A stretch of 64,000 bases of DNA from Glandiceps talaboti (GCF_964340395.1 NC_135549.1:27336095-27400094), one strand, 5' to 3'; shown: positions 10,349 to 21,400, numbered from the stretch's first letter. Translations and numbers: made by a program. The notes: generated from the letters alone by a model not told the origin.

Positions 10349-10691
10349 TGGTAATGGAAGACGTAAAGACATACAGATATAGCATGTGTGAGTCATCATA
10401 TGAAACCACAAACCACTTTATTACTTTGCTAATTTAAAAACAAAACTGGTTAGTGGAAGAGCTGCCTTTAGATATTGCATTACCACATCCTCAAAGCACA
10501 TGTATACAGTGTACTGATGGCCTGGATATTTCCAAGCAAAGTTACATACTTTGAAGTGAGATCCTGTCAGAATGAATTTTGTTTGGGAGAAGTAAATGAG
10601 CTAATTGCTACAATTGGGTTTTTTTCAGATTCCAAGTACAGTGTGTAAACTGTGCAGCAATATCTGTATGTCTTTACGTCTTCTATTACCA
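10349..10691. mobile_element. MITE-like element with 32-bp terminal inverted repeats
   Basis: Bases 10349-10380 (starting TGGTAATGGAAGACGTAAAG) are the reverse complement of 10660-10691 with a single mismatch. The 280-bp interior has no ORF. No target duplication is obvious, so the true ends may lie slightly outside these limits. Confidence 0.8.
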
Positions 10692-10744
10692 CTGTAATGT
10701 TAGTTTGACTGTTAGTTTGCAACTACATGTACTTCAGAGACAAG

Positions 10745-11190
10745 TTCAAACGAACTGCCGACCATATCTGTGACGGTCCAAATAAAAGATCCGAATATAA
10801 TTTTGTTTCTAAGAAAGAGGACTTATAAGGTGAACCGACATTGCCAACACGTAACCCTATGGCAGCCCAGCCAGACTTCTAGCGCTGACTCAGAAAAAAA
10901 AATCAGTCGAGAGGCAGACGACCCTTTAGTAACGTTAAAAGCTGATATCAGACAAACCAAGAAACAATTTTAGTAGTGAAGAGAAAACCTGTCACCCCGA
11001 TCGCAGACTCGACAATCCCAAGGAAGAAACCTGTTACACTGATAGTATTTTAGCCGACCCAAAGAACAGAGAACTTGCCAATCCCAGCAACTTCAACGAA
11101 GAAACCCATTAACCCAATAATATTTTCACCAACCCAGACAAAGGGTAGCTAGCCGATCCCAGCTACTTCAACGAAGAAGATATATGAATA
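10745..11190 (+). repeat. Interspersed repeat A, copy 3
   Basis: Longest copy of this family. It begins with HVTLWQPSQTSSAD and READDPLVTLK, then shows about three tandem units of roughly 60-70 bp, each carrying AA(A)CC-TTCACC-like DNA that reads as KKPxxPIIFSPTQT in one frame or DP..ELANPSNFNEE in another. The reading frame cannot be settled because of stops. Confidence 0.6.
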
Positions 11191-11641
11191 ACCCTGTCAT
11201 ACGTAGAATACGTCACATGCATCATCCTCACGTTTGCTCTGGCTAGTTGTAAACGAATATGCTATCACAGCCATATATCATAGTACCTGGATTTTCACAC
11301 GCTATTAACCCGATGAGCTGGTTCCCATTATATTGCGACCCCTTCCCCCCTCATTATTCTAGCACTACAATATAAAATATCTGATTGATTATGTTATCAC
11401 AAGCTGTTTATAGTACCCACACGTAGTACAACTTTTCCCACCTTTACCGAGGGGTAATAGGGGTACCTGCCATTGAATATACATTGTAAGTGACCAAGCT
11501 AGGGAGACATATATACTCTCATATACCCATAAACAATTACAACACGACAATGTGGAAATAAGCACTGCAAATTTGTAAAATATCTGAGGGAAATTTTTAA
11601 ATGGTGATGAGATGAAAGTTACGTATAGATCCGTTACAAGA

Positions 11642-11851
11642 CAATGAGGGTTTCTGGGCCATTTTTGATGGCATTGATATCATTAGTAGCTTGGAAAGGG
11701 AAGATGAAGACGACATTGACATTGACAATCAAGACAATGACTTAGATCAAGATGGTGGCGGAGTTAATAACAACAATCGAGAAAATCAGCCGCAACTGCC
11801 AAATTTTAGAAAAAATGTGACTCATAAAACACTTCTAAGTCTCAATATTTA
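11642..11851 (+). pseudogene. Acidic N-terminal fragment of a transposase-like ORF
   Basis: The frame is open from about 11642 to TAG at 11851 and encodes IFDGIDIISSLEREDEDDID followed by an Asp/Asn-rich stretch. piggyBac transposases commonly begin with such an acidic region, and one in this window does (27105). The homology is too weak to name a family. A second acidic stretch (NDSDS) is interrupted at 12034 by the hAT-like element. Confidence 0.35.
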
Positions 11852-12104
11852 GCTGTACATATAAACAAGAGTGGGTAACCAATTTGTAAACATAAACATA
11901 AACTTCATGACACACTATGTTTCAAGCATTTATTTTTTTTTCCTAGATAAATACCATATCATAGCAACAATGATGATGTGGGCAGAAATGGTTACTTTGG
12001 ACAGTGGACAAACTGTGACAATGACAGTGACAGTCAGGGCTCGAAATTAACGGTAGCCCCGTGTCATTTGGCTACCAAATGTTGACACGGGGCTACTACT
12101 TTTC

Positions 12105-12751
12105 GAGAGTTTCGGCTACACGTTCAACGTGTACGCGCACGTGTGACGTAAGAGATTTTGTGCTACTACGTCGTAATTTTGACCTACTTCTCTGCGTACT
12201 GACAAGTTTCGCGGGCGTTTTGAACGTGGCGACGGCTGTTTACACGCCGTAGTAAACAACGTCAAATTTCTTTTAAAAATTTTTGTAAAATCATGACTAA
12301 TATTATCAAAAATGTTGATGCTTTTAACAAGGTTGACTCTTCACGACATAATACACCTCAGTAATTTTGTTGTCCTTGATAAAATATTTAAAATGCAGCC
12401 TTGAATCTGTGGGTAACTTCACGTAACTGATTTTGCACAGAAATCACGATGTACGATGATGACTGTCGCTGCAATCTTCAAGATACTACAGGGTGATTTT
12501 ATTGTGAACATACGAGATTATTCACGTAAATATATCTGCTTAATTATTTGTCTTGTCATAATGTCGAGCCATACGGTTATTGTCATTGCGCTATTTATGT
12601 CATATAACCAAAACATTAATGTAATATTTAGGCTAACCATGATATACGTAAACGGCTAGCCGAAGCAAAATTAGGTCACAGCTGATACGCGAACGTGAAC
12701 GTGAGTGAGTTGCGCGTTCGCGTACACGTTGAACGTGTAGCCGAAACTCTC
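12105..12751. mobile_element. 650-bp MITE, copy 1
   Basis: The left end GAGAGTTTCGGCTACACGTT and the right end AACGTGTAGCCGAAACTCTC are exact inverted repeats, each continuing into a GTACGCG/CGCGTAC palindromic region. Internally it is about 95 percent the same as copy 2 by eye. A TA follows the right end; the left flank reads TC. Confidence 0.9.
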
Positions 12752-12782
12752 TAATATCAAAACTGACGTTTCGTCTGGCACA

Positions 12783-12926
12783 ATGAGTCTCTTAAATTAC
12801 TTTCGAAAACAATCAACAACAACCTCATCACCGGATGAGCATTCGCCCGAAAAGACTGCTGATGTGCTACCAAATGAAAGTCCACTGAAAAAACTGAAAT
12901 CCAGTCGCACGAGAAAATTTCAACAA
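12783..12926 (+). pseudogene. N-terminal fragment of a hAT/ZNF862-type protein, interrupted by a MITE
   Basis: ATG at 12783 opens 48 codons (MSLLNYFRKQST..., Ser/Lys-rich, ending RKFQQ) until MITE copy 2 interrupts. After the MITE, 13600-13720 continues with REDWLKYDNEKDAMFCTICP, the start of a TTF/BED-like zinc finger seen at the front of hAT-derived proteins such as ZNF862-like genes. A stop and frame change follow. No catalytic region remains. Confidence 0.6.
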
Positions 12927-12928
12927 TA

Positions 12929-13586
12929 GAGAGTTTCGGCTACACGTTCAACGTGTACGCGCACGTGTGACGTAAGAGATTTTGTGCTACTACGTCGCAA
13001 TTTTGACCTACTTCTCTGCGTACTGACAAGTTTCGCGGGCGTTTCGAACGTGGCGACGGCTGTTTACACGTAAGTAAACAACGTGAAATTTCTTTTAAAT
13101 TTTTTTGTAAAATAATCACTAATATTATCAAAAATGTTGATGCTCTTAGCAAGGTTGACCCTTCACAACATAATACACCTCAGTAATTTTGTTTTCCTTG
13201 ATAAAATATTTAAAATGCAACCTTGAATCTGTGGCTGCCTTCACGTAACTGATTTTGCACAGAAATCACGATGTACGATGATGACTGTCGCTGCAAACTT
13301 CAAGATACTACAGGGTGATTTTATTGTGAACATACGAGTTTATTCACGTAAATATATCTGCTTAATTATTTGTCTTGTCATAATGTCGAGCCATACGGTT
13401 ATTGTCATTGCGCTATTTATGTCATATAACCAAAACATTAATGTAATATTTAGGCTAACCATGTAATCTGTTATTGATATACGTAAACGGCTAGCCGAAG
13501 CAAAATTAGGTCACAGCTGATACGCGAACGTGAACGTGAGTGAGTTGCGCGTTCGCGTACACGTTGAACGTGTAGCCGAAACTCTC
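12929..13586. mobile_element. 650-bp MITE, copy 2
   Basis: Same termini as copy 1. It is flanked by TA on both sides (12927-12928 and 13587-13588), which suggests a Tc1/mariner-like or related transposase supplied in trans. No coding capacity of its own. Confidence 0.9.
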
Positions 13587-13767
13587 TACTCTTAGATGAG
13601 GGGACGGGAGGACTGGCTGAAATACGATAACGAAAAAGATGCCATGTTCTGCACTATCTGCCCTGTCGGGACATCCGCTTTTACCAACCAAGTCGTAATA
13701 TCGTGTGTAGTCAACATAAGTCAGGCAAAATAAAGTGAAATGGAAAAATATGTACGTTCTTTACTCG

Positions 13768-13806
<39 letters not shown>
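13768..13806. repeat. (GT)n microsatellite
   Basis: About 38 bp of GT alternation inside the hAT-like element. Confidence 0.95.
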
Positions 13807-13808
<2 letters not shown>

Positions 13809-14657
13809 CGAACTGTCTTGCTTGTTCAACTGCAGGACGCGATGTGTTTGACGTCTACATCGCTACATATTATTCTCTCATGAATATTTATATTTGACAA
13901 CGATGTTATGACGTCACACCCTGGACGCACCATGTGCTGCGATGTCAGCTAATTCAGATACTTCCGGGGTACATTTCGTGATAACAATTCCGCAAACATT
14001 GATGAAAAAACGTGCGTTTTAATCCGTGAAGCACTTCCTTACGTTGTTAGTACTTGACACGAAGTTGTTGGTTACTGACAGCAGGACCCGTTCACCCATT
14101 TTCGGTACGATGTCAATTTTGTCATTTCCGTAATGCTCGGCTCGAGTGGTGATGGAATCATAGCCGAAGTCGATGCGTTCATTCACATTTCGGATTTTAA
14201 TGTAAAACATTTTAGGAAATGCATGGTTTCAAATGAACGAATATACAGACTGGGAATTACGAAACTCGAATTTCATGCGACGACAATCAGTACGTAATAG
14301 ATGAGGCTGATGGTATATGACATCGAAACACGGTCTTTTGATGGACTGGTGTAAAATGGTCAAGCAGTCAAGTAGATGAATGGTCATGGTGTGTTCATTA
14401 GTTTATGCCATATGAGTAATCATAGATACTTGCGACGTTTGTCCTATCATTACAACAGAAATTCGTAACTTTATTATCAACCATTTTTACATTGTTAAAC
14501 AGACATTATAGTCCACATTCAGTGTTGGTAAACCACTGTTGTATGATAACTATGTACACAAATATATGGGGCTACCAGTGAAGGTCATGGGGCTACTGAC
14601 CTTTATGAATGGTAGCCCACAGGGGCTACCAGAGAGAAAAGTTAATTTCGAGCCCTG

Positions 14658-15000
14658 GACAGTTATCATTTTAGTTCTCTTTTCATATTTCTGTGTCAAT
14701 TAATGTGTTATCGACACTTTTTCATACATGCTTTTTCAGAGATTTTTCGCTAAACAGAAGGTTTTTACTCTGGTTTTAGTGCGGAGTGACCTTTATTGGT
14801 TTATATTGATTTTCTGTGTTTTGGGATTGTAAATGATAAGAGATGAATAAATGTGTTGGTGGGGATATACCAACTCATCATGCAAATACAATATGAGTTC
14901 TTGTTATCAATTATGTGATTGAATGGTATAAAATTTAGAATAGATTGCATAATGCATTCACTTGCATCAAATTCATTTACGTCAAAACTACATAAATAAA
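14658..15000. other. Spacer without recognisable feature
   Basis: AT-rich sequence between the hAT-like element and the next retroelement fragment. I see no ORF or repeat match. Confidence 0.4.
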
Positions 15001-15510
15001 ACATCAATACAGAGGCAAAGAAAATAGCATACGACCTGACCATTGGCGACAGAATGGAAAAAATGGCCAAAAAGCAAGCCTTCGTAACTCTGAAAGACCA
15101 CAAAGAGAATTTTACCAACAACCCGACATGCCGATTAATTAATCCTACAAAAAGTGAAATGGGTCTGGTCAGTAAGAGGATACTTGACTGCATTAATGAG
15201 AATACCATACGTGCTACAGGAGTGAACCAATGGAAAAACTCTGTGGCAGTAAGATCATCCCCGATAATTAAAATCAAATCACACCTTTATAAAGTTCGAT
15301 ATCGTCAATTTCTACCCGTCCATCACCGTAAATCTACTAAAGAAAGCATTAAGATTTGCAAAACAATCATCACCCAATTCAAGTGGCTGCTTATACAAGT
15401 GAGGCGAAACGTTGTAACCTCTGTTTAACTGAGAAACTTTGTATAATCAATGCTGAAAAGAGTATGTTATTGAACAAAAAATCTGGTCAGGACTTACAGG
15501 AGTAAACCCC
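15000..15510 (+). pseudogene. Reverse-transcriptase fragment (PLE-related type), internally deleted
   Basis: 15054-15280 encodes KKQAFVTLKDHKENF, NPTCRLINPTKSEMG and SKRILD, the equivalent of the LPKIHK...GRPIVS region. After a frame change near 15285, FIKFDIVNFYPSIT gives reverse-transcriptase motif A with its catalytic Asp. Soon after, a join leads to CNLCLTEKLCIINAEKSMLL and a TAA near 15502, the Cys-containing tail typical of these elements. The palm centre with the second catalytic Asp pair is missing, so this is an internally deleted dead copy. I recall the same protein type as abundant in cnidarian and other marine invertebrate genomes. Confidence 0.7.
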
Positions 15511-15598
15511 CGTAAGGAATAGTTTAGTCCGACCATCTTGTTACACAATATACATACAAACATTAAGTGTATGTACTGATTTTGACAATCCCAATTTA

Positions 15599-15641
15599 GT
15601 TGTCTGAAGATCGCTCGAAACGTGAAACTCTGAGTAGCGAC
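15599..15641 (+). ncRNA. Second hammerhead-like motif, in the 3' region of the RT fragment
   Basis: Same layout and exactly the same spacing as 8886-8928: GTTGT, CTGAAGA, a 13-nt helix II arm (decayed to two pairs), GAAA, CTCTGAG as mini helix III, cleavage-site A at 15636, then GCGAC, which pairs with GTTGT using two G-U pairs. It lies about 95 bp after the RT stop codon. Confidence 0.55.
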
Positions 15642-15689
15642 TTATTACATTATTCTTTTGAATTAAGTCTAATTTCAATTCTCTATTTA

Positions 15690-16090
15690 GGGACTGTTTG
15701 CATTTATTGCCAACTTTAACACCCTTTCTCAACCATTGCATCCGATACCAGGAACAAAATGGTCAATATAGTGAAATGTTTCAGCCCGATGCACGAATGT
15801 CGCCATATACATCGAAAAGGCACGTATTACTACCGAGACATCACGAGTCAATGCTGTTGAAATCAAGACTAAGTTGGGAAAAACATATCGTCCAGTCACG
15901 AAGTTGTATCCACTGGAGACCAGCGGAATCCCAACAACAAATGACCCGACATCACTTTCAGTGGAAAATCCCCCTACTGATAACAATACAAATCAACTAC
16001 AAAACGCAGGTGACACCACACGAATTGAACGCCCTACTCGCAAGGCTGCTGAAGTCACCAAACAAAAAATCAAACATTGGACTTGTTGAC
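15690..16090 (+). pseudogene. BEL/Pao retrotransposon, C-terminal end of the polyprotein
   Basis: One frame reads VNAVEIKTKLGKTYRPVTKL, continues as YPLE, then a hydrophilic tail with RIERPTRKAAEVTKQKI and a TGA at 16087. The V-x-V-x-T...RPVTKLYPLE block followed by a basic RP-R-AA tail is the usual end of BEL/Pao integrase polyproteins. Upstream parts are missing. Confidence 0.7.
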
Positions 16091-16289
16091 TTTATCAATC
16101 GATAAAAGTAGTAACTTACTAAATAAACTCTTGGAAGTAAATGAACTCGTATGTTGAACTTTAATTTTATTTGTGAATTTGAACCCTTTGATATTATCGT
16201 GTTCGTGTTATTAATATTACAGTGTTATATTACCTTAGCCGTCAAAAATATATAATCAATAATTTTGATGGAGTTCTTCTCGCGGCCCG

Positions 16290-16690
16290 GAGTATGTCGT
16301 GAATTACATTTATTGATTCATATTTTGTGTTATACGTTGTTGTTAACATTGTTGCTGTTTCTGAACTCATTATATAGTCATACATCATACATAATCAACC
16401 AATCAGCACGCAGCCCGCCGATAAGACAGACGATCAAATCAAAATTTCTTGTGTGATGTTTCAGTTACAAGTCGGAGTTCGCGTGCATTCTTGTGTGATG
16501 TAAGTTTAAGTTACAAGTTGGAGCGCGCGTGCATATACAAAGAACATATTTCCCAATTGTATTCTACTACTTGCTTGTATTGTCATTTCTATTACTGCTA
16601 TTTTCCGAACCCCTTTTCTATTGTGAGTTATCCACACCTACTGATTCACATTCATATTTGCAGTATGGTTCATCCGTGACATCCTAATAC
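16290..16690 (+). repeat. Probable 3' LTR of the BEL/Pao element
   Basis: A GC-rich purine tract (GCGGCCCGGAG) ends at about 16291 and is followed by TATGTCGTGAATTAC, similar to the TGTTGTGAATTAC start common in BEL LTRs. A 45-bp tandem repeat (TTCTTGTGTGATGT...GCGTGCAT) lies near 16446-16535. With no second LTR in the window, the right boundary is a guess. Confidence 0.4.
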
Positions 16691-16789
16691 GTGTAAAGAT
16701 TCCATTCCCTATTCACAATTACTTCATTTATGTCGTTTGTAGTAGTGATTTGGGTTCCACAGAAAGGTCTGCTGAATTTTGCACGTAAT

Positions 16790-17488
16790 TCCACCAACGT
16801 GGTTATCCAATGTCGGTTACCAATGCGGCTTTACTTTATAAAGTGTCATCTTTGTCTAAGGAAGCTTGTATCAAATCACATGATCAGAAGAGTAACAACG
16901 ATCGTCCCATATTAGCTCTTACATACCATCCCTTTTCCACTAGAGTTAAGAACATTATATACAAGCATTTTAAAATCTTACATTCTTATAGGGTTACCAA
17001 TTCATTGTTTCCTGAAGTACCTTTAACAGCTTGGCGTCGTGATACCAGTTTTAGAGATATGGTGGTCCATACAGAACATGAATTGGAAGTTAATGCTGGT
17101 TCATTTCCATGCGATCGTACTCGATGTGGTACATGTCGTTTCATTATTAATACTAATCATGTTTTTAGCCCTAAGAACAGTATGCCTGTAGATTTACTTG
17201 TATTAGTACTAATGTAGTGTATTGCATTACATGTCAGAAATGTGGTTTTTTATATATATAGGTTCGTCTGTATGTCGTCTTGGTGATCGTTTCGTGGAAC
17301 ATCTCCGCCTGACCAAACAAAAGAAGCGTAACTATCCCGTATCTATGCATTTTATTACCAACGATCACAGTGTATCAGATATGTCTATTTCAGGAATTTG
17401 TAAGGTTTCTGGTGATGAGGAAGTATTGAGGTTAAAGGAAGAGGAAATAATTTTTCCGTCTCGGAACGCTGGAACCCCTTGGAATTAA
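16790..17488 (+). pseudogene. Penelope-like element, 3' part with GIY-YIG endonuclease
   Basis: 16810-17180 encodes the linker after the reverse transcriptase: LTYHPFSTRVKNIIYKHFKI, LFPEVPLTAWRRD and FPCDRTRCGTCRFI (CxxxxCxxC). After a short indel, VVYCITCQKCGFLYIG and RLGDRFVEHL form the GIY-YIG endonuclease start, followed by HFITNDHSVSDMSI and EEEIIFP with the distal Glu. The ORF ends near 17488. This is the C-terminal half of the protein whose N-terminal half type is seen at 7651-8871. At least one frameshift (about 17200-17260) makes it a pseudogene. Confidence 0.85.
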
Positions 17489-17640
17489 TAGATTATTCTC
17501 GTCATTTCCAGTCTAATCATGTTTTTTTTTTTTAATTTCAGGCGTGTTCTATTGGGTTCAATTTTGTGCGTGTGAATATTAGAACTTTTCACACTTATAA
17601 CCGTTAATCACGCGCAGTTGTCGTTCTGTTCCATAACATT

Positions 17641-17785
17641 CAGATGTGTTCAGATGTTTACCTAACATGTCTGAAGCTCGCCGATAATACCTTGATAAAG
17701 AATTTTTATTCGAAACGTTAGATTTTACATCTATTTATATGGACTGACTTACAAGTTCCATATGCATTTCTTTATATAATATAGC
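17641..17785 (+). repeat. PLE pseudo-LTR-like segment, copy 3
   Basis: Matches 7500-7650 and 9028-9172, including the GAATTTTTATTCGAAACGTT hairpin-GAAA block. It lies just downstream of the endonuclease ORF. Confidence 0.65.
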
Positions 17786-17959
17786 AGATGTGTTCAGAGG
17801 CACGGTAGTAATAAAGAAATTCCTATTGATAAAAATGACAGGGGAATGTATTTCCATTGACAAGAATGCAGTGATGAGTTAACAGCTACCAACAAAGCAA
17901 CTGTTTGCTTTTATTGTCATCTTGAACCGTTTTTCTCCACTATTTCATTCAATACCAGT

Positions 17960-18121
17960 AAGGGTTTAGAGACAGTGTCATCTTTGCCTGGGCAATCTTG
18001 CATCAATTCACATAATATAGTAATAATGAACGTCCAATATTGTCTCTAACTTACCACCCATTTTTCACCAGATTTAAGAACATTATATACAAACTTTTCA
18101 ATATTTTACGTTCTAACTGGA
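17960..18121 (+). pseudogene. Another PLE copy, left part (interrupted)
   Basis: About 160 bp follows the same sequence as 16840-16996 (GTGTCATCTTTG, CTTACCACCCATTTTTCACC, AAGAACATTATATACAAACT). It stops at the left end of the 4351-bp transposon and resumes at 22479. Confidence 0.8.
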
Positions 18122-18124
18122 TAA
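18122..18124. other. Target duplication TAA, left
   Basis: TAA here and at 22476-22478 flank GGCC...GGCC. The intact PLE at about 16993-17005 shows a single equivalent triplet at this point, which confirms the duplication. Confidence 0.7.
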
Positions 18125-18157
18125 GGCCAAAAAAAAGAAAAGAAATGTTTCTGGTCA
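18125..18157 (+). repeat. Left terminal inverted repeat
   Basis: 33 bp, matching the reverse complement of 22443-22475 except at one position in the A run. Confidence 0.9.
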
Positions 18158-18424
18158 GCGCGCGCGTCACTTCAACACCAGCGCGTCACTCCTTTTTTTT
18201 CCCGATCTGGCGGCAAGCTCGCTTTTTGAGCTTGTTCAAAAATTGAAAATGGCCACTGGTGGCGGGCTTCATACCCCTTTCTCATAACATTCTACCCACA
18301 GTTCATCACTCATCAAGATGAATGCACACACATCGCGCACGGGTGTTAGGGAAAGTTTAATATTGCAGGGTACAAGTATTACCCAAAATGGCTGTCAGAC
18401 CTAATTCATCACGTACCTATTGAC

Positions 18425-21400
18425 ATGTTAATCTCAGTTCAGATTACGTTTGGGTCAAAGATCTTAAGGCCTTTTGGCCTTGTCGACGCATCGCCAACTG
18501 TGACCTTACTAAGGCTGTTCCATGACTTGAGCAGGGGTGTTCTGAATACTGGAGATAGATTTGTACTGGAGCCAGCGTATGCTGACTTTCCCGTGGAAAG
18601 TAGCGTGAGTACGTCAATCACCGGCCAGTTTCAAACGATACCATTATCAGTGACAATGTCTGCGGTCATCGAGTTTGGAAAGTTTATCACCTTTAATTTA
18701 ACTGGTGATGTTCAGAAAGAGTCGAGACCAGTACCAGTGCAGAATGCATTTCAACTGTTGATGGGTGGTGCTAGAAAAAAAACGTGGCCAAAACAACGAC
18801 AGCTTGACCGACCAAACGCACGTTTTAAACTGCACAATGATATGATACGATGGTTGCAGGGACAGAACCTCGGATGGGATTATAACAGCAGATCACTTGG
18901 CGACCAATTTGTCAACATTTTAGGAGATGCTCTTTGGTTGATCGACCCCCATCGTTCCAAAATATCCTTACAACAGTGTAAAATTCCGGAGTTGTATGAT
19001 GTTTTCCAAGGCTACAATTGTCCCGCAGTCCACAGACATGTTTGTGTACCACTGAATGGAGACGAACTACGAAATTTATCACAACTCTTATTCAACATTC
19101 TTGAACAGGTATGTTTCATGTAATTTTGTCATATTCTCAGTATCAATCAATCGATTAGACATGAAATGCCCACATTCAAATACTGCTTATAATGCAGAAT
19201 CCAGGAAAGAAAATAACAGGCTGTCATTTTACATGAAAACTTTCCTTTGAGTTTGAGATACATGTACAGTACATCAAAATGTATGTTAACAAGTAGCATT
19301 TGAATTAATTAAAAATGTGTGGCTCTGAGAAATGAAGATTTGTGTATATTTTATTTTATTTTATTTTAAAATTGTTTTTAAAAGACTAGCTATATGTTTG
19401 TGTGTGTGAGGAGTGTTTTGGAAAAAAAGTTCACAATGTATGACATCCCTCACTTTTAAAGTACTGCATATTTCTTTTTCAGTCTTGGATTTCTAAAAAA
19501 GAATGGTCTGCCATCAGAGAAGCTACTGAATCTCTTGCATCAGCGTTCAATAAATATGCATCTTACCTGAAGAAGCAGCTGGAGGTGACATCTGTTCATC
19601 ATAGAGCTGAACAACCGGTAAAGCATCTGTCATTCATTTATTTTTATGCACCATCAAAGAAAAATTTAATATATATATACGTAGCAATAACAATTTTATT
19701 ATAAGAAAAATCTCTGAAATTATACCTTTATACAGAGCATTCTGTTTATATCATGCAAAGCTTTGTTTTATGTAATATTGTATGGCAAAGATTTGATGGA
19801 AGTTCATCATGTAAAATTCCAGTTTCATATGTGTCTGTTCAATAGAAATCAAAGTATATTTTGTTCTCATCCATGCAGGTCAGAGAGTTGGAAGATAGTG
19901 TTGGCATTTTCAACCTCCCAAAATCAACTGCAACCTCATCGAAAATGCTAGAACTTGTAGAACCAATCGTGACAGCTCTCAATGAGAAGGAAGCTTTCCA
20001 GTTCATAGGCCTAAATGACATGTTACCACTTGACAGGAAGAAGCGATATGAGTCTATTAAGACTTTGAAACTTTATGGACTGCCTACTAAAGCAGTACTT
20101 TACACATATTCCCCTGGTGGAAATATATCCAATCAGCATTTCATATGGAAAGAACCTGAAGACACTCCTAGTGAATTGGCCAAGTCTAAAACTGCACAGC
20201 TTACCATTGAAATAGAGAAAGCCGCACCTAAATATCACACACGACAAATGAGGCGAGAGTTTTCTGACATGGTAGGTACTCTAGCCAAGGTAAAACCAAT
20301 GCATCTCAGAGAGCTATATCGTCTTCTGACAAATGATTCTGCTGCTCCCTCCTCGCAAATGGAAGCAGAAAGAGACCAGAGAGTAAGGATGATGGTGGAA
20401 CTCGGTGATCCCAAGATTATCTGTGACTTGCGTACTCATAATCCAGGGCGTCCTCCTGTGTACGAGAAATTTTGGGAGGTCACCGCTGAATACATAAACA
20501 ATGTAGCAGAGACTGCAGTGCATGAACGGAGACACGAGTCAGTGACTTACATGGCAACTGCTATGAGTGTTCGACATCTTCATGAAGAAGTAACCAAACT
20601 GTGCCCTGTAGATACACCTGTTCCATCCAAACAATGGTTACGTCTTCAGTTTTGGCCCAAAAACCCATACACCAAATCAGCTCTCCAATATACTGGGAAA
20701 CTTGAGGTTAAGTACATGGTCCAACAGCGGCAACTGCGAAAAGAACACATCGACTGCCACTTTGCCTCTGCCTATTTCCGGTACTTAAAAGAAATGGCCA
20801 TCAAGTACAGGGACCATGTCTCTTTCGTGTGTGTAGATGACAAACACAAAGTCAAAGTTGGAGAACCAGGAGTACCAGTGGCAGCTGTAGATAGGGGAAA
20901 GCAAGTCTTGGTTGGTTTAAACACAAGTTTTGCCGTAGCTGACCACGACTTTACCAGGATGACACTGACACCTAGTGTTGCATTGGTGGTTGATGTTCCA
21001 AGAACCATTACTGACAGCTTCTATCGTGGGAGAGTGTTTGTTGGTATCAAGTGTAGCACATTTGAAGCATCTTCACCCCAGCGACATGTCACTGAGCTTA
21101 ACAAAGCACTCCATACACTTGAAGATGATGCTCCCATAAAACTGATGTATAGTGATGGCGGGGCTGACCATAGAGTTACCTATGCAAGTGTACAACTCTC
21201 CTTGATTGCAATATTCCTGAAGGAGGACCTTGATGCTATCATAGCAGTACGAACACCACCAGGACACTCTTGGAAAAATCCTGCCGAACGGATCATGTCA
21301 ATACTTAACATTGGCCTCCAGGCAGTGGGCGTAATGCGCAAAGAAATGAATGATGAGTCTGAGAAATCCTTGCACAAGTGCAACTCCATGAAAGATGTGA

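Larger units (their letters stand above)
12035..14657. mobile_element. hAT-like DNA transposon with nested MITEs
   Basis: The left end CAGGGCTCGAAATTAACGGT and the right end TTAATTTCGAGCCCTG are inverted repeats. GACAGT flanks both sides exactly (12029-12034 and 14658-14663), a 6-bp target duplication. GGTAGCCC/GGGCTACC motifs recur just inside both ends. The interior holds a short zinc-finger-type ORF fragment (12783 onward) and two 650-bp MITEs. The CAGGG...CCCTG ends and the ORF type point to the hAT group, although classic hAT elements make 8-bp duplications. The body is far too short and broken for an active transposase. Confidence 0.8.

Noticed and set aside
14801-15277. 158-codon minus-strand ORF
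   Set aside because: Shadow of the plus-strand reverse-transcriptase fragment.
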